Assembly (NCBI GenBank): GCA_016124575.1
Contig: WGNM01000001.1
Location: forward strand, 124,001-188,000
Source: Cryomorphaceae bacterium
GTDB lineage: Bacteria; Bacteroidota; Bacteroidia; Flavobacteriales_D; Sanyastnellaceae
Length of the DNA stretch: 64,000 bases
Direction: 5' to 3'
Part shown: positions 43,623 through 52,853 of the stretch, piece after piece
Numbering within the stretch: the first letter of the stretch is position 1
Layout: the number at the start of each line of letters is the position of its first letter
Notes under the pieces: generated by a model
What the model saw: the letters and a program-made list of their open reading frames with translations, nothing else
Told to the model about the DNA's origin: nothing
Databases searched by the model: none
Made by a program: the position numbers and the translations under genes

Positions 43623-44891
43623 TTATTCTGTTACATAAAAAGGAAAATTAGCAGTGGCTACTTTGTCTTTCCCATCGGTGATATAAACAAACAAGCGGTA
43701 TGGGCCTGGTACTGATGGTGCGCTAAACTGCATGGTGCTCTGGTCTTGATAAGAAACGAGCCCTGATAAACTTTTCGGACGTGCTTCTTTGTCACCACCA
43801 GCCCTGATATCAGTGCTTTCAGGCAATATCTCCCACCTCACTTCGATTGGGTCACCATCGGGCTCTTCAACTTCAATTTTGGCTTGTCCACTCGATCCTG
43901 TGGCAAGCTTTACGCTCGATCGCAATGCTTCGTCTTCTAAGCTAAATGACTTCAAAATCGGCGCGCGGTTCGCTGGTTCCGCCTTTTTCCATGAGCGATG
44001 CAAGGCATCCAATGCCCCTGTTTGCTTGCCATCTTCTAAAAATACTCCGTACCATGTCGGGGTGGTTTCTTGCTTTTGACCCCATAAAAAGACGTATGAT
44101 CCAATGCAATGTTCACCATCGGCAGCTATACCTGTGCGGTAACGTGTTTCGTATGCCACTGCTTTCTCACTGCTGGTCTCCTCAAATGGCGCGCCCCAGG
44201 TGGTTTTAGGGACTTCCCAGTGTCCTGTTGGACCCCATTCCGTAACCATATATGGCTTGTCCCAACCAAACATGGCGATGTCGTACTTTAAATTCCCAAT
44301 ACCTCCGTAGGTGTTCACTCCAAGTATATCAATGCTGGGTGCACGCTCTTGAATAAGCTGCACTTCAGCAACGTCAATACCAGCGGTTACAGCACATGTA
44401 GGGTGATTCGGGTCGAGCTCATGTATCATGGCTGCTATCTTCTCTGTGGCATCCCAAACGTTCAAATCACTGTAAAAAAGGTCTACTTCGTTTCCAACAC
44501 CCCACATCAATAAGGCTGGATGGTCTTTAAACTCTTCTACTGCTTTCCTAAAACCAATTAACTGATCGGCAACTGCCCACTCGTCGCTGTAGTTAAAACC
44601 ATGGCGCTCATGTGCCATCCACAACCCCAACATAACGGTGAGTCCGTGGGCCTGGGCGTCGTCTAAAATGGCTTTGGCATTCTCTAATCCCCAAGTGCGC
44701 ACTGAGTTACCTCCGCACTCTACAACTACGTCCATGTGCACTGTGCCTCCCGCTCCGTTTACATAGTAAGGCTGTCCGCCCCGCAACATCTGCCAGCCAC
44801 TTGCGGTGCGCTGCAGCTCAACCTTCACCGGACCAGCAGACATCCCATTTATGGTTATTCCAAAAAGAAATAATATGATGGCTAATCTCAT
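43623..44891 (-). CDS. Secreted clan GH-A glycoside hydrolase (GH2/GH5-like TIM barrel)
   Basis: 422 residues. Signal peptide (1-19), short beta segment, then a TIM barrel with 'NSVRTWGLENAKAILDDAQAHGLTVMLGLWM', acid/base Glu135 in 'LLMWGVGNEVDLF', 'IDILGVNTYGGI', and nucleophile Glu218 in 'PYMVTEWGPTGHWE'. These are the two strand-4 and strand-7 Glu of clan GH-A. Residues ~310-422 form an Ig-like C-terminal domain. The exact CAZy family is uncertain. Last gene of the operon, overlapping the GH16 stop by 4 bp; beta-glucan oligosaccharides are the likely substrate by context. Confidence 0.87.
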   Translation of the reverse strand: MRLAIILFLFGITINGMSAGPVKVELQRTASGWQMLRGGQPYYVNGAGGTVHMDVVVECGGNSVRTWGLENAKAILDDAQAHGLTVMLGLWMAHERHGFNYSDEWAVADQLIGFRKAVEEFKDHPALLMWGVGNEVDLFYSDLNVWDATEKIAAMIHELDPNHPTCAVTAGIDVAEVQLIQERAPSIDILGVNTYGGIGNLKYDIAMFGWDKPYMVTEWGPTGHWEVPKTTWGAPFEETSSEKAVAYETRYRTGIAADGEHCIGSYVFLWGQKQETTPTWYGVFLEDGKQTGALDALHRSWKKAEPANRAPILKSFSLEDEALRSSVKLATGSSGQAKIEVEEPDGDPIEVRWEILPESTDIRAGGDKEARPKSLSGLVSYQDQSTMQFSAPSVPGPYRLFVYITDGKDKVATANFPFYVTE

Positions 44892-46666
44892 GGTACGAAT
44901 ATCTTGCGGACAACCAAATCTTGTCCTGATAGTAACTGAACGAAGTAGATTCCTGAAACCGCTGGTAAGTCGATTTGCGAATTCCCAGGAACAATTTTTT
45001 GCTGATGAATGTTCTGTCCATTAACATTGTAAACGCAAACGTCCCCTGCTATCGATGAGGATATCTGAAGTATGTCATTGCTCATGAATGCTTCAAATGC
45101 GATGTCTGTATTTTCAACAATGCCTATCGGCAGGCATGTGGCATCGTAAACAACTATGTCATCGATGTAAAAGGTATACCCCAAATTCTGAGGTCCAACT
45201 ACACGAAATTCAAGTTGATTGATGGTTGTTGGATCAATAGCAGGTGTAAAACTGCTTTCTTGATTGAATACCATTGTACTCCAAACATACGATGCCGTTG
45301 TGGTCTGCAAGTAGATAGATTGTGTGCCACCTGTGCCATCTGAAATGTTTTCGTTTTGCAAACGGACTTCAACCGTGCTTTCCGGTGGGGCGTTGGTGTA
45401 ATATTTGATGCCCAAAACTTTTTCGCCTGTGTGAAATGCTGTTGCATCGGTAATGCCTTCAACTCCCAATCGCAAGCGAGAAACTTCATTCGGTGGCAAA
45501 CTCCATCGCAGGCAAATTGAGCTGTTGTTAGTAGCATTTGGAGCTGGTACTGGTTCAATTCCCATTCCGCCATTAAAAGATGTCCAATGTGCTCCAAACT
45601 TGGTTTCAAAATCAGTTAAAACGCCAACACATTCATTCAAAACATGAACTGTTCTCTCCACAACACTGGTGCATCCGTTGTTCGAAATGGTCGCTTGCAA
45701 TACTTGATCTCCTGATGCTGTCCATACCAACTCGGCTGTATCACCACTGCTTACTGAAAACGCTGCACCTTCCGATGACCACGTTACTTCAGCTCCCATC
45801 GCGTTGTCGATCGAATAGGTATGTGTTTCTTCTGTCGGTGCGTATGCCGGACCAGAGATAATGGCCATCTCAGGCTCTTGGTATATGCGCACGTAATCAA
45901 CAAACATGCTCTGTGGAAACTGGGTTGTTTCATTGGGGTAACCGGGGAAATATCCTCCCACCGCAACGTTTAACAAGAGGTGAAATGCTTCGTCAAAATG
46001 CCATGGAAATGTGCCCAAGTTGCTTTGGGTGCGTATACTGTACAATTGATCATCGAAATACCAACGGATGGTGTCTTGCTTCCACTCTACGGCGTAGTTA
46101 TGGAAATCTTGATTCAATTGAAACGGGAGGGTGATGTTCTCGCCATTGTACTGGTTGTTCGGCCATTTTGCGCCAAAATGTATGGTGCCAAAGGTGGTTG
46201 ATGGCATGCTACCTATCAATTCGGTAATATCTATCTCTCCAGACAAGGGCCATCGTCCGTAAACCTCATCTTCTGGCAACATCCAAAATGCTGGCCACAA
46301 GCCCTGACCAGTGGGCATCTTGATACTGGCCTCAATGCGCCCTGAGGTAAATGATGCGAAATTTTTTGTCCGCAAGCGCGCAGATGTTACTTCCGGATTC
46401 CCTCCGTCATTAAACTGTGCTGTGATACGCAATAATCCGTCTTCAACGCCCAAATTCTCGGGCTGACCGGTGTACGATTGCATCTCTGCATTGCCCCAGC
46501 CACAAAGGTTCGGACAACCATCTCCCAATTGGATTTCCCACTTCGTGAGATCCAGTGAGGTACCATCAAACTCGTCGCTCCAAACCAGCTCTGAACATTG
46601 ATTCTGGGCACCAAGCTGAATGGCCATTACCGACAATCCAAGTATTATATTGAGTCTCTTCATCAT
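44888..46666 (-). CDS. GH16 endo-beta-glucanase with T9SS type A sorting domain
   Basis: 592 residues. Signal peptide, GH16 domain at about 25-270 ('LVWSDEFDGTSLDLTKWEIQ', 'GWGNAEMQSYTG', 'SGRIEASIKMPTGQGLWPAFWMLP'), with catalytic ExDxxE as E144-I-D146-I-T-E149 in 'GEIDITELIG', and 'LLLNVAVGGYFPGYP'. A PKD-like segment lies near 275-345, then a carbohydrate-binding-like beta domain (~350-510) and a type A sorting domain (~515-592). Laminarinases of GH16 cut internal beta-1,3 or mixed-linkage glucan. Translationally coupled on both sides (4-bp overlaps). Confidence 0.94.
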   Translation of the reverse strand: MMKRLNIILGLSVMAIQLGAQNQCSELVWSDEFDGTSLDLTKWEIQLGDGCPNLCGWGNAEMQSYTGQPENLGVEDGLLRITAQFNDGGNPEVTSARLRTKNFASFTSGRIEASIKMPTGQGLWPAFWMLPEDEVYGRWPLSGEIDITELIGSMPSTTFGTIHFGAKWPNNQYNGENITLPFQLNQDFHNYAVEWKQDTIRWYFDDQLYSIRTQSNLGTFPWHFDEAFHLLLNVAVGGYFPGYPNETTQFPQSMFVDYVRIYQEPEMAIISGPAYAPTEETHTYSIDNAMGAEVTWSSEGAAFSVSSGDTAELVWTASGDQVLQATISNNGCTSVVERTVHVLNECVGVLTDFETKFGAHWTSFNGGMGIEPVPAPNATNNSSICLRWSLPPNEVSRLRLGVEGITDATAFHTGEKVLGIKYYTNAPPESTVEVRLQNENISDGTGGTQSIYLQTTTASYVWSTMVFNQESSFTPAIDPTTINQLEFRVVGPQNLGYTFYIDDIVVYDATCLPIGIVENTDIAFEAFMSNDILQISSSIAGDVCVYNVNGQNIHQQKIVPGNSQIDLPAVSGIYFVQLLSGQDLVVRKIFVP

Positions 46667-48894
46667 CTTACTGTAAATGGTATTACCAGTGTGTCAATTT
46701 GAACGCTGAACTTACCAGGCTCCAACACCCACTTTAAATCTTGTCCTACAAATGCCAATTCCCTCACGGGGATGTCGAAGCGGACTTGCTGTTGCGAGCC
46801 CTCTGCCATTTCAATCCTGCGATAACCGCGTAAGCGTTTTACCGATGGTGTAATAGTCGCGACACTGTCTGAAACATACAATTGCACTACTTCTGCTCCT
46901 GCCCTATTTCCGGTGTTGCTTACTTCTACATCCACCCGCAGGGTGTCGTCCATTCCCAATTCGTTGCGCTCAATCTGCAAACCTGAATAAGCGAAAGTGG
47001 TGTAAGCTAAACCACTACCGAAGGTGTAAAGTGGATCAAAGGCGTTCTGCGAAAAATCAGTATCGATGCGATCGGTGTACTTGTGATCATACGTTGTGTG
47101 CGATGAGGCATGACGGGGATATGTAAACGGTAGCTTACCACATGGATTGAACTTGCCGAAAACTATGTCTGCAATGGCTTCTCCGCCGAAATCTCCCGGC
47201 AACATGGCCAACATAACTGAATTGATTTTCTCAATGGATGCTGGCAAAACACGCGGACGTCCTTCAATCAACAATACCAAACTCGGCAACTGCAAATAGT
47301 CTAGTTTGTCAATTACACGGGCTGATTGCAGTGGTATAGACAAATCTTCAATGTCACCAGGCTTTTCGGTATAGGTAGACTCTGAAATAACAGCAACAAT
47401 GCAGTCGTATTTCTGAGTCATGCGCATACTTAAAAATTCTTGCTCCGTAATCCATTGCACGTTGTCGCTGTGTTGCTGCAATGCTTCGTAAACCGTCGCT
47501 CTATCAGGGGTGTTGTACTGTGGATCCGCTCCTTGCCAGGTGCGTGTCCAACCGCCATTCAATATGTTCAAACTATTCGCTCCATCACCGATAACCAAAA
47601 TCTTCGCGCCTTCACTCAAAGGCAATAGGTTATCGTTCTTCAACAATACTATGCTTTCGTGGGCAGCTTTCAACGCCAATGCGTGATGTTCTTCACTTCC
47701 AAATTTTGGATAGTCAGCAATCGTTGGAACCCCTGTTTCAAACAACCCTAACTTGTACTTCATCTTTAAAATGCGACGCACAGATAGGTCCAATCGTTCT
47801 TCTGTCACGCGTCCTTCAAGAACTAGCTGCTTCAGCAATACTGGAAACTCGAGATCAACGGGTACCATGCTCATATCTATACCAGCGGCTAGAGACATCT
47901 CAATGGCATCTTTGTAGGTCGCAGCAACGCGATGTCGGGTTACAAGGTATTTTATGTCTTCCCAATCGGTTACTGCTACGCCCTCAAAACCGAGTTCGTT
48001 GCGCAAAAGGTCAGTGAGGATGTTCTTGTTAACGTGAACGGGTATTCCGTTTATCTCTCCTGAATTTATCATGATCGACATCGCCCCGGCATCCATTGCG
48101 CGTTCAAATGTCGGCAAGAAATACTCCCTCAATTGTCGCTCTGCTATCCATGCTTGGGTGCGATCTTTTCCGCTCAGGGTGACGCTATAGCCCATGAAAT
48201 GCTTCAGACAAGCGGCAACGTGTGCATCACCAATGGCGTCGCCTTGATAGCCTTGCACCATGGCTTCTCCAAAGTCAGATGCCAATTTGACATCTTCTCC
48301 AAAGGTTTCCCAAAATCGCGGCCAGCGCGGATCACGCGCTATGTCCAACACGGGTGAGAAATTCCAACGGATGCCAGATGCCCGCACTTCATAAGCCGAC
48401 ATCTCAGCCAACTGTCGAACCAACGCGGTGTCCCATGTGGCTGCAAGTGCTATCTGCTGTGGAAACAAGGTCGAACTGTCGGTATACGTCACTCCATGAA
48501 TGGCATCGATGCCATACAAAATGGGTATGCCAAGTCGTGTTTTCGATGCTTTCCGTTGAATGTCTCCAATCATGTCCAACCACTTCTCTCGAGGATATGA
48601 ATGTCCACCACAATTCAATATCGACCCGACATGCAATTGGTTGATTACAACGTCCAACTTGGCGGTATCAATGGTATGCGGCTCACTCAAGGCATAAGGC
48701 TCGCCGTAGCAAACCATGTCGAGGGTGAGCTGGGTCATCTGTCCGATTTTCTCATCTACAGACATCAATGCAAGCAGGGAGTCGACTTTTTTGTCGATTT
48801 CACTGACATCCGCCGCAGGCGCGTGCTCAGAATTTGGTGAGCATGAAAACATGAACCCGATAAAAAATACGAATATGAAATTGGACTTACTCAT
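46663..48894 (-). CDS. GH3 beta-glucosidase lipoprotein
   Basis: 743 residues. Lipoprotein signal (FIGFMFSC, Cys18). GH3 N-terminal barrel: 'VDSLLALMSVDEKIGQMTQL', 'LGIPILYGIDAIHGVTY', 'FSPVLDIARDPRWPRFWETFGED', 'AACLKHFMGYS', and nucleophile Asp310 in 'GFEGVAVTDWEDI'. The C-terminal sandwich has 'LPLSEGAKILVIGDGANSLNILNGGWTRTWQG', and a fibronectin-III-like end domain (~650-743). It should remove terminal glucose from beta-1,3/1,4 gluco-oligosaccharides released by the GH16 enzymes. As a lipoprotein it probably acts in the periplasm or on the surface. Confidence 0.95.
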   Translation of the reverse strand: MSKSNFIFVFFIGFMFSCSPNSEHAPAADVSEIDKKVDSLLALMSVDEKIGQMTQLTLDMVCYGEPYALSEPHTIDTAKLDVVINQLHVGSILNCGGHSYPREKWLDMIGDIQRKASKTRLGIPILYGIDAIHGVTYTDSSTLFPQQIALAATWDTALVRQLAEMSAYEVRASGIRWNFSPVLDIARDPRWPRFWETFGEDVKLASDFGEAMVQGYQGDAIGDAHVAACLKHFMGYSVTLSGKDRTQAWIAERQLREYFLPTFERAMDAGAMSIMINSGEINGIPVHVNKNILTDLLRNELGFEGVAVTDWEDIKYLVTRHRVAATYKDAIEMSLAAGIDMSMVPVDLEFPVLLKQLVLEGRVTEERLDLSVRRILKMKYKLGLFETGVPTIADYPKFGSEEHHALALKAAHESIVLLKNDNLLPLSEGAKILVIGDGANSLNILNGGWTRTWQGADPQYNTPDRATVYEALQQHSDNVQWITEQEFLSMRMTQKYDCIVAVISESTYTEKPGDIEDLSIPLQSARVIDKLDYLQLPSLVLLIEGRPRVLPASIEKINSVMLAMLPGDFGGEAIADIVFGKFNPCGKLPFTYPRHASSHTTYDHKYTDRIDTDFSQNAFDPLYTFGSGLAYTTFAYSGLQIERNELGMDDTLRVDVEVSNTGNRAGAEVVQLYVSDSVATITPSVKRLRGYRRIEMAEGSQQQVRFDIPVRELAFVGQDLKWVLEPGKFSVQIDTLVIPFTVR

Positions 48895-50044
48895 TGATAT
48901 CTATGCTTATATTTCTCATCTCTACCAATCCGCTACCTTTTGTTAAAACGATGAGCTGCTTCAATTTCGAAACGTTCAAATTCTTGTATCCTTTAAAATC
49001 TTCAAATGGTATACTCACACGTAACCATTGACTCTCGAGCATGGCCCCGTTCAAAGTTTTTGAATCCAACTCTATACTGGCGTTGGTGTAATCGTAGCTT
49101 TCAAGGGTCAAGGTGATCGGTAGCTTGGTAACTCCTGCATCGCTCAAATTTCGAATTTCAAAGCTCACTGCAGCGCGATCAGCCGTTGCCGACATGTTCG
49201 CAGCCTTCCAATTCGTCCAGCTCAATCCCCAGCGATACCAATAGCAGTCGTCGCAATCTTCCCACTGCATCCGAATAACTCCGTCGTTACCGATCTTGTC
49301 GAAATATCTTCCTTTGATGCTTCCTAGTCCCCAAATCTTTGTATCGGTAGATTTCATGAGGTCTACAGTTGCATTCGTAGACACCACACTTGGTGGAAAG
49401 ACTTTCTTGTTCGCAATCTGCCGATTAACCTGCGGCTCTATGCGAATATTGTCCATCAATAGGTTGCCAGACCCTTGCAACTCGATAACGAGCTGTTTGA
49501 TGTTCGTCAAGTCTATTCCGCATGTCTTGTAATCGAAAGCACTCAAGGGCAATCTGCACTCTTGCCACACGGTGTCAATGGGGTAACGCTCAATGCAGCC
49601 TGCACCGGCAACTCCGGCAGACATAGTAGTTCCGTAATCTTCAAGCAAGAAAATCATGGTCGGTATCGGCGATATTCCTTCCGCTGCGCGGATATTAAAA
49701 ACAAATTCACCGTATTCCATTACTTCAGACATGTCTTTGGCCTGCCAGCCCGACCATCCAATTCCAAAACCTACCCAGTCACATGTGGTTTTATTCCAAT
49801 TCAAATGCAAAACAGTTTGATGGGCGTTGTCCATCCGCACTTCCTGAAAGTCTTTGCAGGCGTCTTTCTCCAATCCCCAAACGTCGGTGGTTGAGTTCAA
49901 AAATACCTGCCGAGCACCAAAAAAATTGAATGCTTGCGACTTGGTGATCGGTGCAGCGGCGCTGTCGTCGAGGGTGAGGCTCTGAAAACCAATTCCACAC
50001 CCTGAAAGCAAAATCGATAAGATTAAAATTCTTACGGTGCCCAT
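48887..50044 (-). CDS. Surface lipoprotein with two duplicated carbohydrate-binding-like domains
   Basis: 385 residues with a lipoprotein signal (ILILSILLSGC, Cys16). The mature protein is two copies of one ~165-residue beta-sandwich: 'VWGLEKDACKDFQEV...WNKTTCDWVGFGIGWSGWQAKDMSEV...FVFNIRA' and 'IWGLGSIKGRYFDKI...WEDCDDCYWYRWGLSWTNWKAANMSAT...VSFEIRN', each ending in 'LTNIKQLVIELQGSGNLLMDNIRI' or 'VSKLKQLIVLTKGSGLVEMRNISI'. The fold resembles CBM11/CIA30-type glycan binders, but I cannot assign a family. It sits where a SusE/SusF-like surface glycan-binding protein would be expected. Overlaps the GH3 start by 8 bp. Confidence 0.85.
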   Translation of the reverse strand: MGTVRILILSILLSGCGIGFQSLTLDDSAAAPITKSQAFNFFGARQVFLNSTTDVWGLEKDACKDFQEVRMDNAHQTVLHLNWNKTTCDWVGFGIGWSGWQAKDMSEVMEYGEFVFNIRAAEGISPIPTMIFLLEDYGTTMSAGVAGAGCIERYPIDTVWQECRLPLSAFDYKTCGIDLTNIKQLVIELQGSGNLLMDNIRIEPQVNRQIANKKVFPPSVVSTNATVDLMKSTDTKIWGLGSIKGRYFDKIGNDGVIRMQWEDCDDCYWYRWGLSWTNWKAANMSATADRAAVSFEIRNLSDAGVTKLPITLTLESYDYTNASIELDSKTLNGAMLESQWLRVSIPFEDFKGYKNLNVSKLKQLIVLTKGSGLVEMRNISIDINE

Positions 50045-51084
50045 GGTGTGTATCTAGTGAAGTTGCAATAATCAAGTCCGTAACCTACAAACCCTGTCGT
50101 TCCCTCCCTTGCCAATAAGAGATATTCTATGCTCGCAATGCGATCTATGTTTTGCACTCCGGTGCCGTCGATGTTCCCAAAACCAGCTACTGTGCTGAGG
50201 TTAAACTCATCCAAGCGGATAGATACTACTTTCCATCCAAGCCAATCGACAACGATTTCTCGGTTGTAAGTACCCTCCGTAAAGCGGTCATAGGTGCCAT
50301 CCAAATTGTCATCTTCCTGAAGCCCTATCGATAGTCGGGTATTCCCATCTCCAAAACCATGCACCAGCATGTTCAGGTACACGTGCTGCGAATTGGTTGT
50401 TCCTACGTTGAAATAGGTTCCTGCTGGTGTCTGACTGCTATTGGCTGCCGAAATGCTGGTACCACAAATGAATACGCTGCTTTGGTTCAAATAGGTCATA
50501 CGCCAATGTCCCGACCCTTCTGGTGCCACGACCTGGATAAACGAGGGTGTGGCACTGCTCGGATCTTGCACAAAATAGGGTGTTGTCGCCAACTGATTTG
50601 TGGCGGGTGCTTCTGCAAATGATCCCCAACCTCCGGCTGTTTCAAAGTCTGAAATGAGGACGTCAATGTTGGCTTCCGGACGCACGGATTCAATGTATAT
50701 GGTATCTCCCCATAAGGTATCCGGATAACTGGCAAAGGTCATCATGGTCATGCAATTCTCCGCTTCAAACAAGGGCGCGAAGGTTATGGTGCCATCCCAA
50801 ACGGCTACGTCGTCGGCAATGCTGCGGTCACGACCTGTAATTTCTTTCTTAGCGCCGCTGGTCATGCCTATTATAGATATGGTCCAATCGGTGCGAATGG
50901 TCAACTCGCCATTGAAACGTACTTTTTGTCCCAATGAAAAATCAACGGTGTCGCGATCAGCACTCAAGGTTTCGATGACGTCAAATTCACCAAAAATATC
51001 TTGTAGCTCAGGTCCTTCGATCTTATCGGGACGACAGCCGGCCAATACGACCATCAATCCGAGCGTGAGGTAAATACTTTTCAT
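50032..51084 (-). CDS. Lipoprotein with Ig-like and glycan-binding-like domains
   Basis: 350 residues from the ATG at 51084 (MKSIYLTLGLMVVLAGC, Cys17); the start shares one base with the upstream stop (TGATG). Residues ~45-145 look like an Ig-type domain ('VRFNGELTIRTDWTISIIGMTSGAKKEITG'), and ~150-350 a beta-sandwich with 'VLISDFETAGGWGSFA', 'YLNMLVHGFGDGNTRLSIGLQEDDNLDG', 'WLGWKVVSIRLDEFNLS' and 'IEYLLLAREGTTGFVGYGLDYCNFTRY', similar in style to surface glycan-binding proteins of PULs. The domain order (Ig-like then binding) resembles SusE, but this is inference. Confidence 0.82.
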   Translation of the reverse strand: MKSIYLTLGLMVVLAGCRPDKIEGPELQDIFGEFDVIETLSADRDTVDFSLGQKVRFNGELTIRTDWTISIIGMTSGAKKEITGRDRSIADDVAVWDGTITFAPLFEAENCMTMMTFASYPDTLWGDTIYIESVRPEANIDVLISDFETAGGWGSFAEAPATNQLATTPYFVQDPSSATPSFIQVVAPEGSGHWRMTYLNQSSVFICGTSISAANSSQTPAGTYFNVGTTNSQHVYLNMLVHGFGDGNTRLSIGLQEDDNLDGTYDRFTEGTYNREIVVDWLGWKVVSIRLDEFNLSTVAGFGNIDGTGVQNIDRIASIEYLLLAREGTTGFVGYGLDYCNFTRYTPWAP

Positions 51085-52853
51085 CAGAAAAACATGTTGT
51101 AGGTAACAATTACTTGATTCCACTTGTAGTTAGATCCAACAATGTTGCGATCTTCTATGTTCGAAGTGCGCGCCTGAATCAATAAGTGGTTGTTCTGTGT
51201 GAACGAATATTTAATTCCACCAAACCAGGTCTGATCCATCATATCGATGTCGACCTCGGTGTAATCGGTAATGTATGAGTATTGATCTCGAACGCTCAAA
51301 TACTCATTTCCTTTGGCACTCAGCAACACCAATCCTCCCTGCAAGTAGAAATGATCAGATAGTTCATGCGAAATGGATGCTTCTATAAAATTCGAAGCAA
51401 GGGTTACGGCTCCTATTCCGCTCAAACTGGCGATGTCTGATGTCAATCCATCTCGGTTGGTAGATTCTGAATGGATGTGCAGCTCTCCCATGGTCTCCTT
51501 CTTTCCTTCCCAAATGTTATGCAAACCAAGTCCGGCTCGTACATCTGCCAAAAAGAAGTTGCGGTAGGTGTTGATGCCTTCCCCACTCACTTCGGTGAGG
51601 TAGGCTACGTCGGCATCTATGTATGCGCTGCTTGATGAGTCGGCCTTAAACGATATACCTCCGCGAATACCTTGTCTGTTCGGTGTGGCTGCCCCATACG
51701 GCAATACGTTCGAATAGGCTGGATTGAAGGTTTGCAAAGAAGCAGAAATGGTTGATTGATAGACGTTTGGGTCTTGATACAAGTCAAACACGCTCAATGC
51801 ACGTGGCGTTTCTTGGTTGGTTTGAAATGTAAAGACTTCTGGTGCTGTGCTGTAGTTCACTTGGCGTGATTGTGCACCCGGACTTCTGAATCCTGCTTTG
51901 ACGTGAATGAATTCGCCGTAAAACTTCAATTTGCTGCTGGCGTCTACTTTGCGTATTCCCAATTGCAAAAATACGTCTCCTGTATCTGCCGGGGCGCCTT
52001 CTTTCTCTTTGTATTTGGTGCCCGACATTCCCATTTCTCCATATAAAACCAACGGTTTTGATGTGAAAGGCATCACCTCAAAATTAAGGGTCTGCACGGT
52101 GATAGAAGTAGTAGCATCTGAAAATTGTGCGGTCTCGGCGATCTCGAATAGACTTACATAACGATAACCAATATGTCCCAATTCTTTGCGGTGGAAATCA
52201 AACTGCCCTCCGCCTAACATGCGGTCTGGCGTAAAGAAATAATCCGATTGTCGATTTTTGGTTATGAATCCATAAACGTCCAATCTATTCCCTTCACCTG
52301 GCAGTCGCAATTTAAAGTCTGTCTCAGCACCTTGCTGCCTCCATCGGTTGTCGCGATAAAAATGCTCGTAATCAACGATGTCGCGATAAACATGCAATGG
52401 AGACAATCTGCCATTCAACAAATCACCACCGGTGTTGTAAAGGGTAAATGGCGTTAGCTTCACATCCAAGTCGCCAACGCGGTAGCGCACTTTTCCTTTT
52501 ATGACGCCTCTCGCATACAATTCGCGGAAACCAAAGCCAATACCTGCTCCCCAAAATCCGTCGAGCTCGCTGCGCACGCGTGTGAGTACTTTGATTTCTG
52601 TTGATGCATTCGGACGCAAACGGAATCCCAAATCGAAAAGGGCATACCCTTGAATCTCTCGTCGGGCATTTACGCTATCTGCCGCCAATGTGTCTCCCGC
52701 AAACACTCCTCCTTCATATCGGTCTCCTTGTGCCTTATTGGTCTGCATTACAAATCGTCCAGAGCCATACACACTGAACTTATCATCCTGCCCAAAAAGG
52801 GACGATGTAAGCAGCAATAAGCTGAAAAGTATATAGTTAAATTTCATCTTCAT
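51084..52853 (-). CDS. Outer-membrane beta-barrel protein of the glucan operon
   Basis: 589 residues. Signal peptide (MKMKFNYILFSLLLLTSSLFG), no plug and no CarboxypepD-regulatory domain, repeated alternating hydrophobic strands ('GYALFDLGFRLRP', 'KVRYRVGDLDVKLTPFTLY', 'LYGEMGMSGTKY', 'IEASISHELSDHFYLQGGLVLL', 'WFGGIKYSFTQNNHLLIQARTS') and C-terminal '...QVIVTYNMFF', with the terminal Phe used for barrel insertion. It is not a TonB receptor and I do not recognise the family. By position it could be the oligosaccharide porin of the locus. One-base overlaps with genes on both sides. Confidence 0.85.
   Translation of the reverse strand: MKMKFNYILFSLLLLTSSLFGQDDKFSVYGSGRFVMQTNKAQGDRYEGGVFAGDTLAADSVNARREIQGYALFDLGFRLRPNASTEIKVLTRVRSELDGFWGAGIGFGFRELYARGVIKGKVRYRVGDLDVKLTPFTLYNTGGDLLNGRLSPLHVYRDIVDYEHFYRDNRWRQQGAETDFKLRLPGEGNRLDVYGFITKNRQSDYFFTPDRMLGGGQFDFHRKELGHIGYRYVSLFEIAETAQFSDATTSITVQTLNFEVMPFTSKPLVLYGEMGMSGTKYKEKEGAPADTGDVFLQLGIRKVDASSKLKFYGEFIHVKAGFRSPGAQSRQVNYSTAPEVFTFQTNQETPRALSVFDLYQDPNVYQSTISASLQTFNPAYSNVLPYGAATPNRQGIRGGISFKADSSSSAYIDADVAYLTEVSGEGINTYRNFFLADVRAGLGLHNIWEGKKETMGELHIHSESTNRDGLTSDIASLSGIGAVTLASNFIEASISHELSDHFYLQGGLVLLSAKGNEYLSVRDQYSYITDYTEVDIDMMDQTWFGGIKYSFTQNNHLLIQARTSNIEDRNIVGSNYKWNQVIVTYNMFF

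Noticed and set aside
50152-50622. Small plus-strand frames inside the lipoprotein gene of the glucan operon
   Set aside because: No ribosome site or recognisable domain; the opposite strand encodes the lipoprotein.
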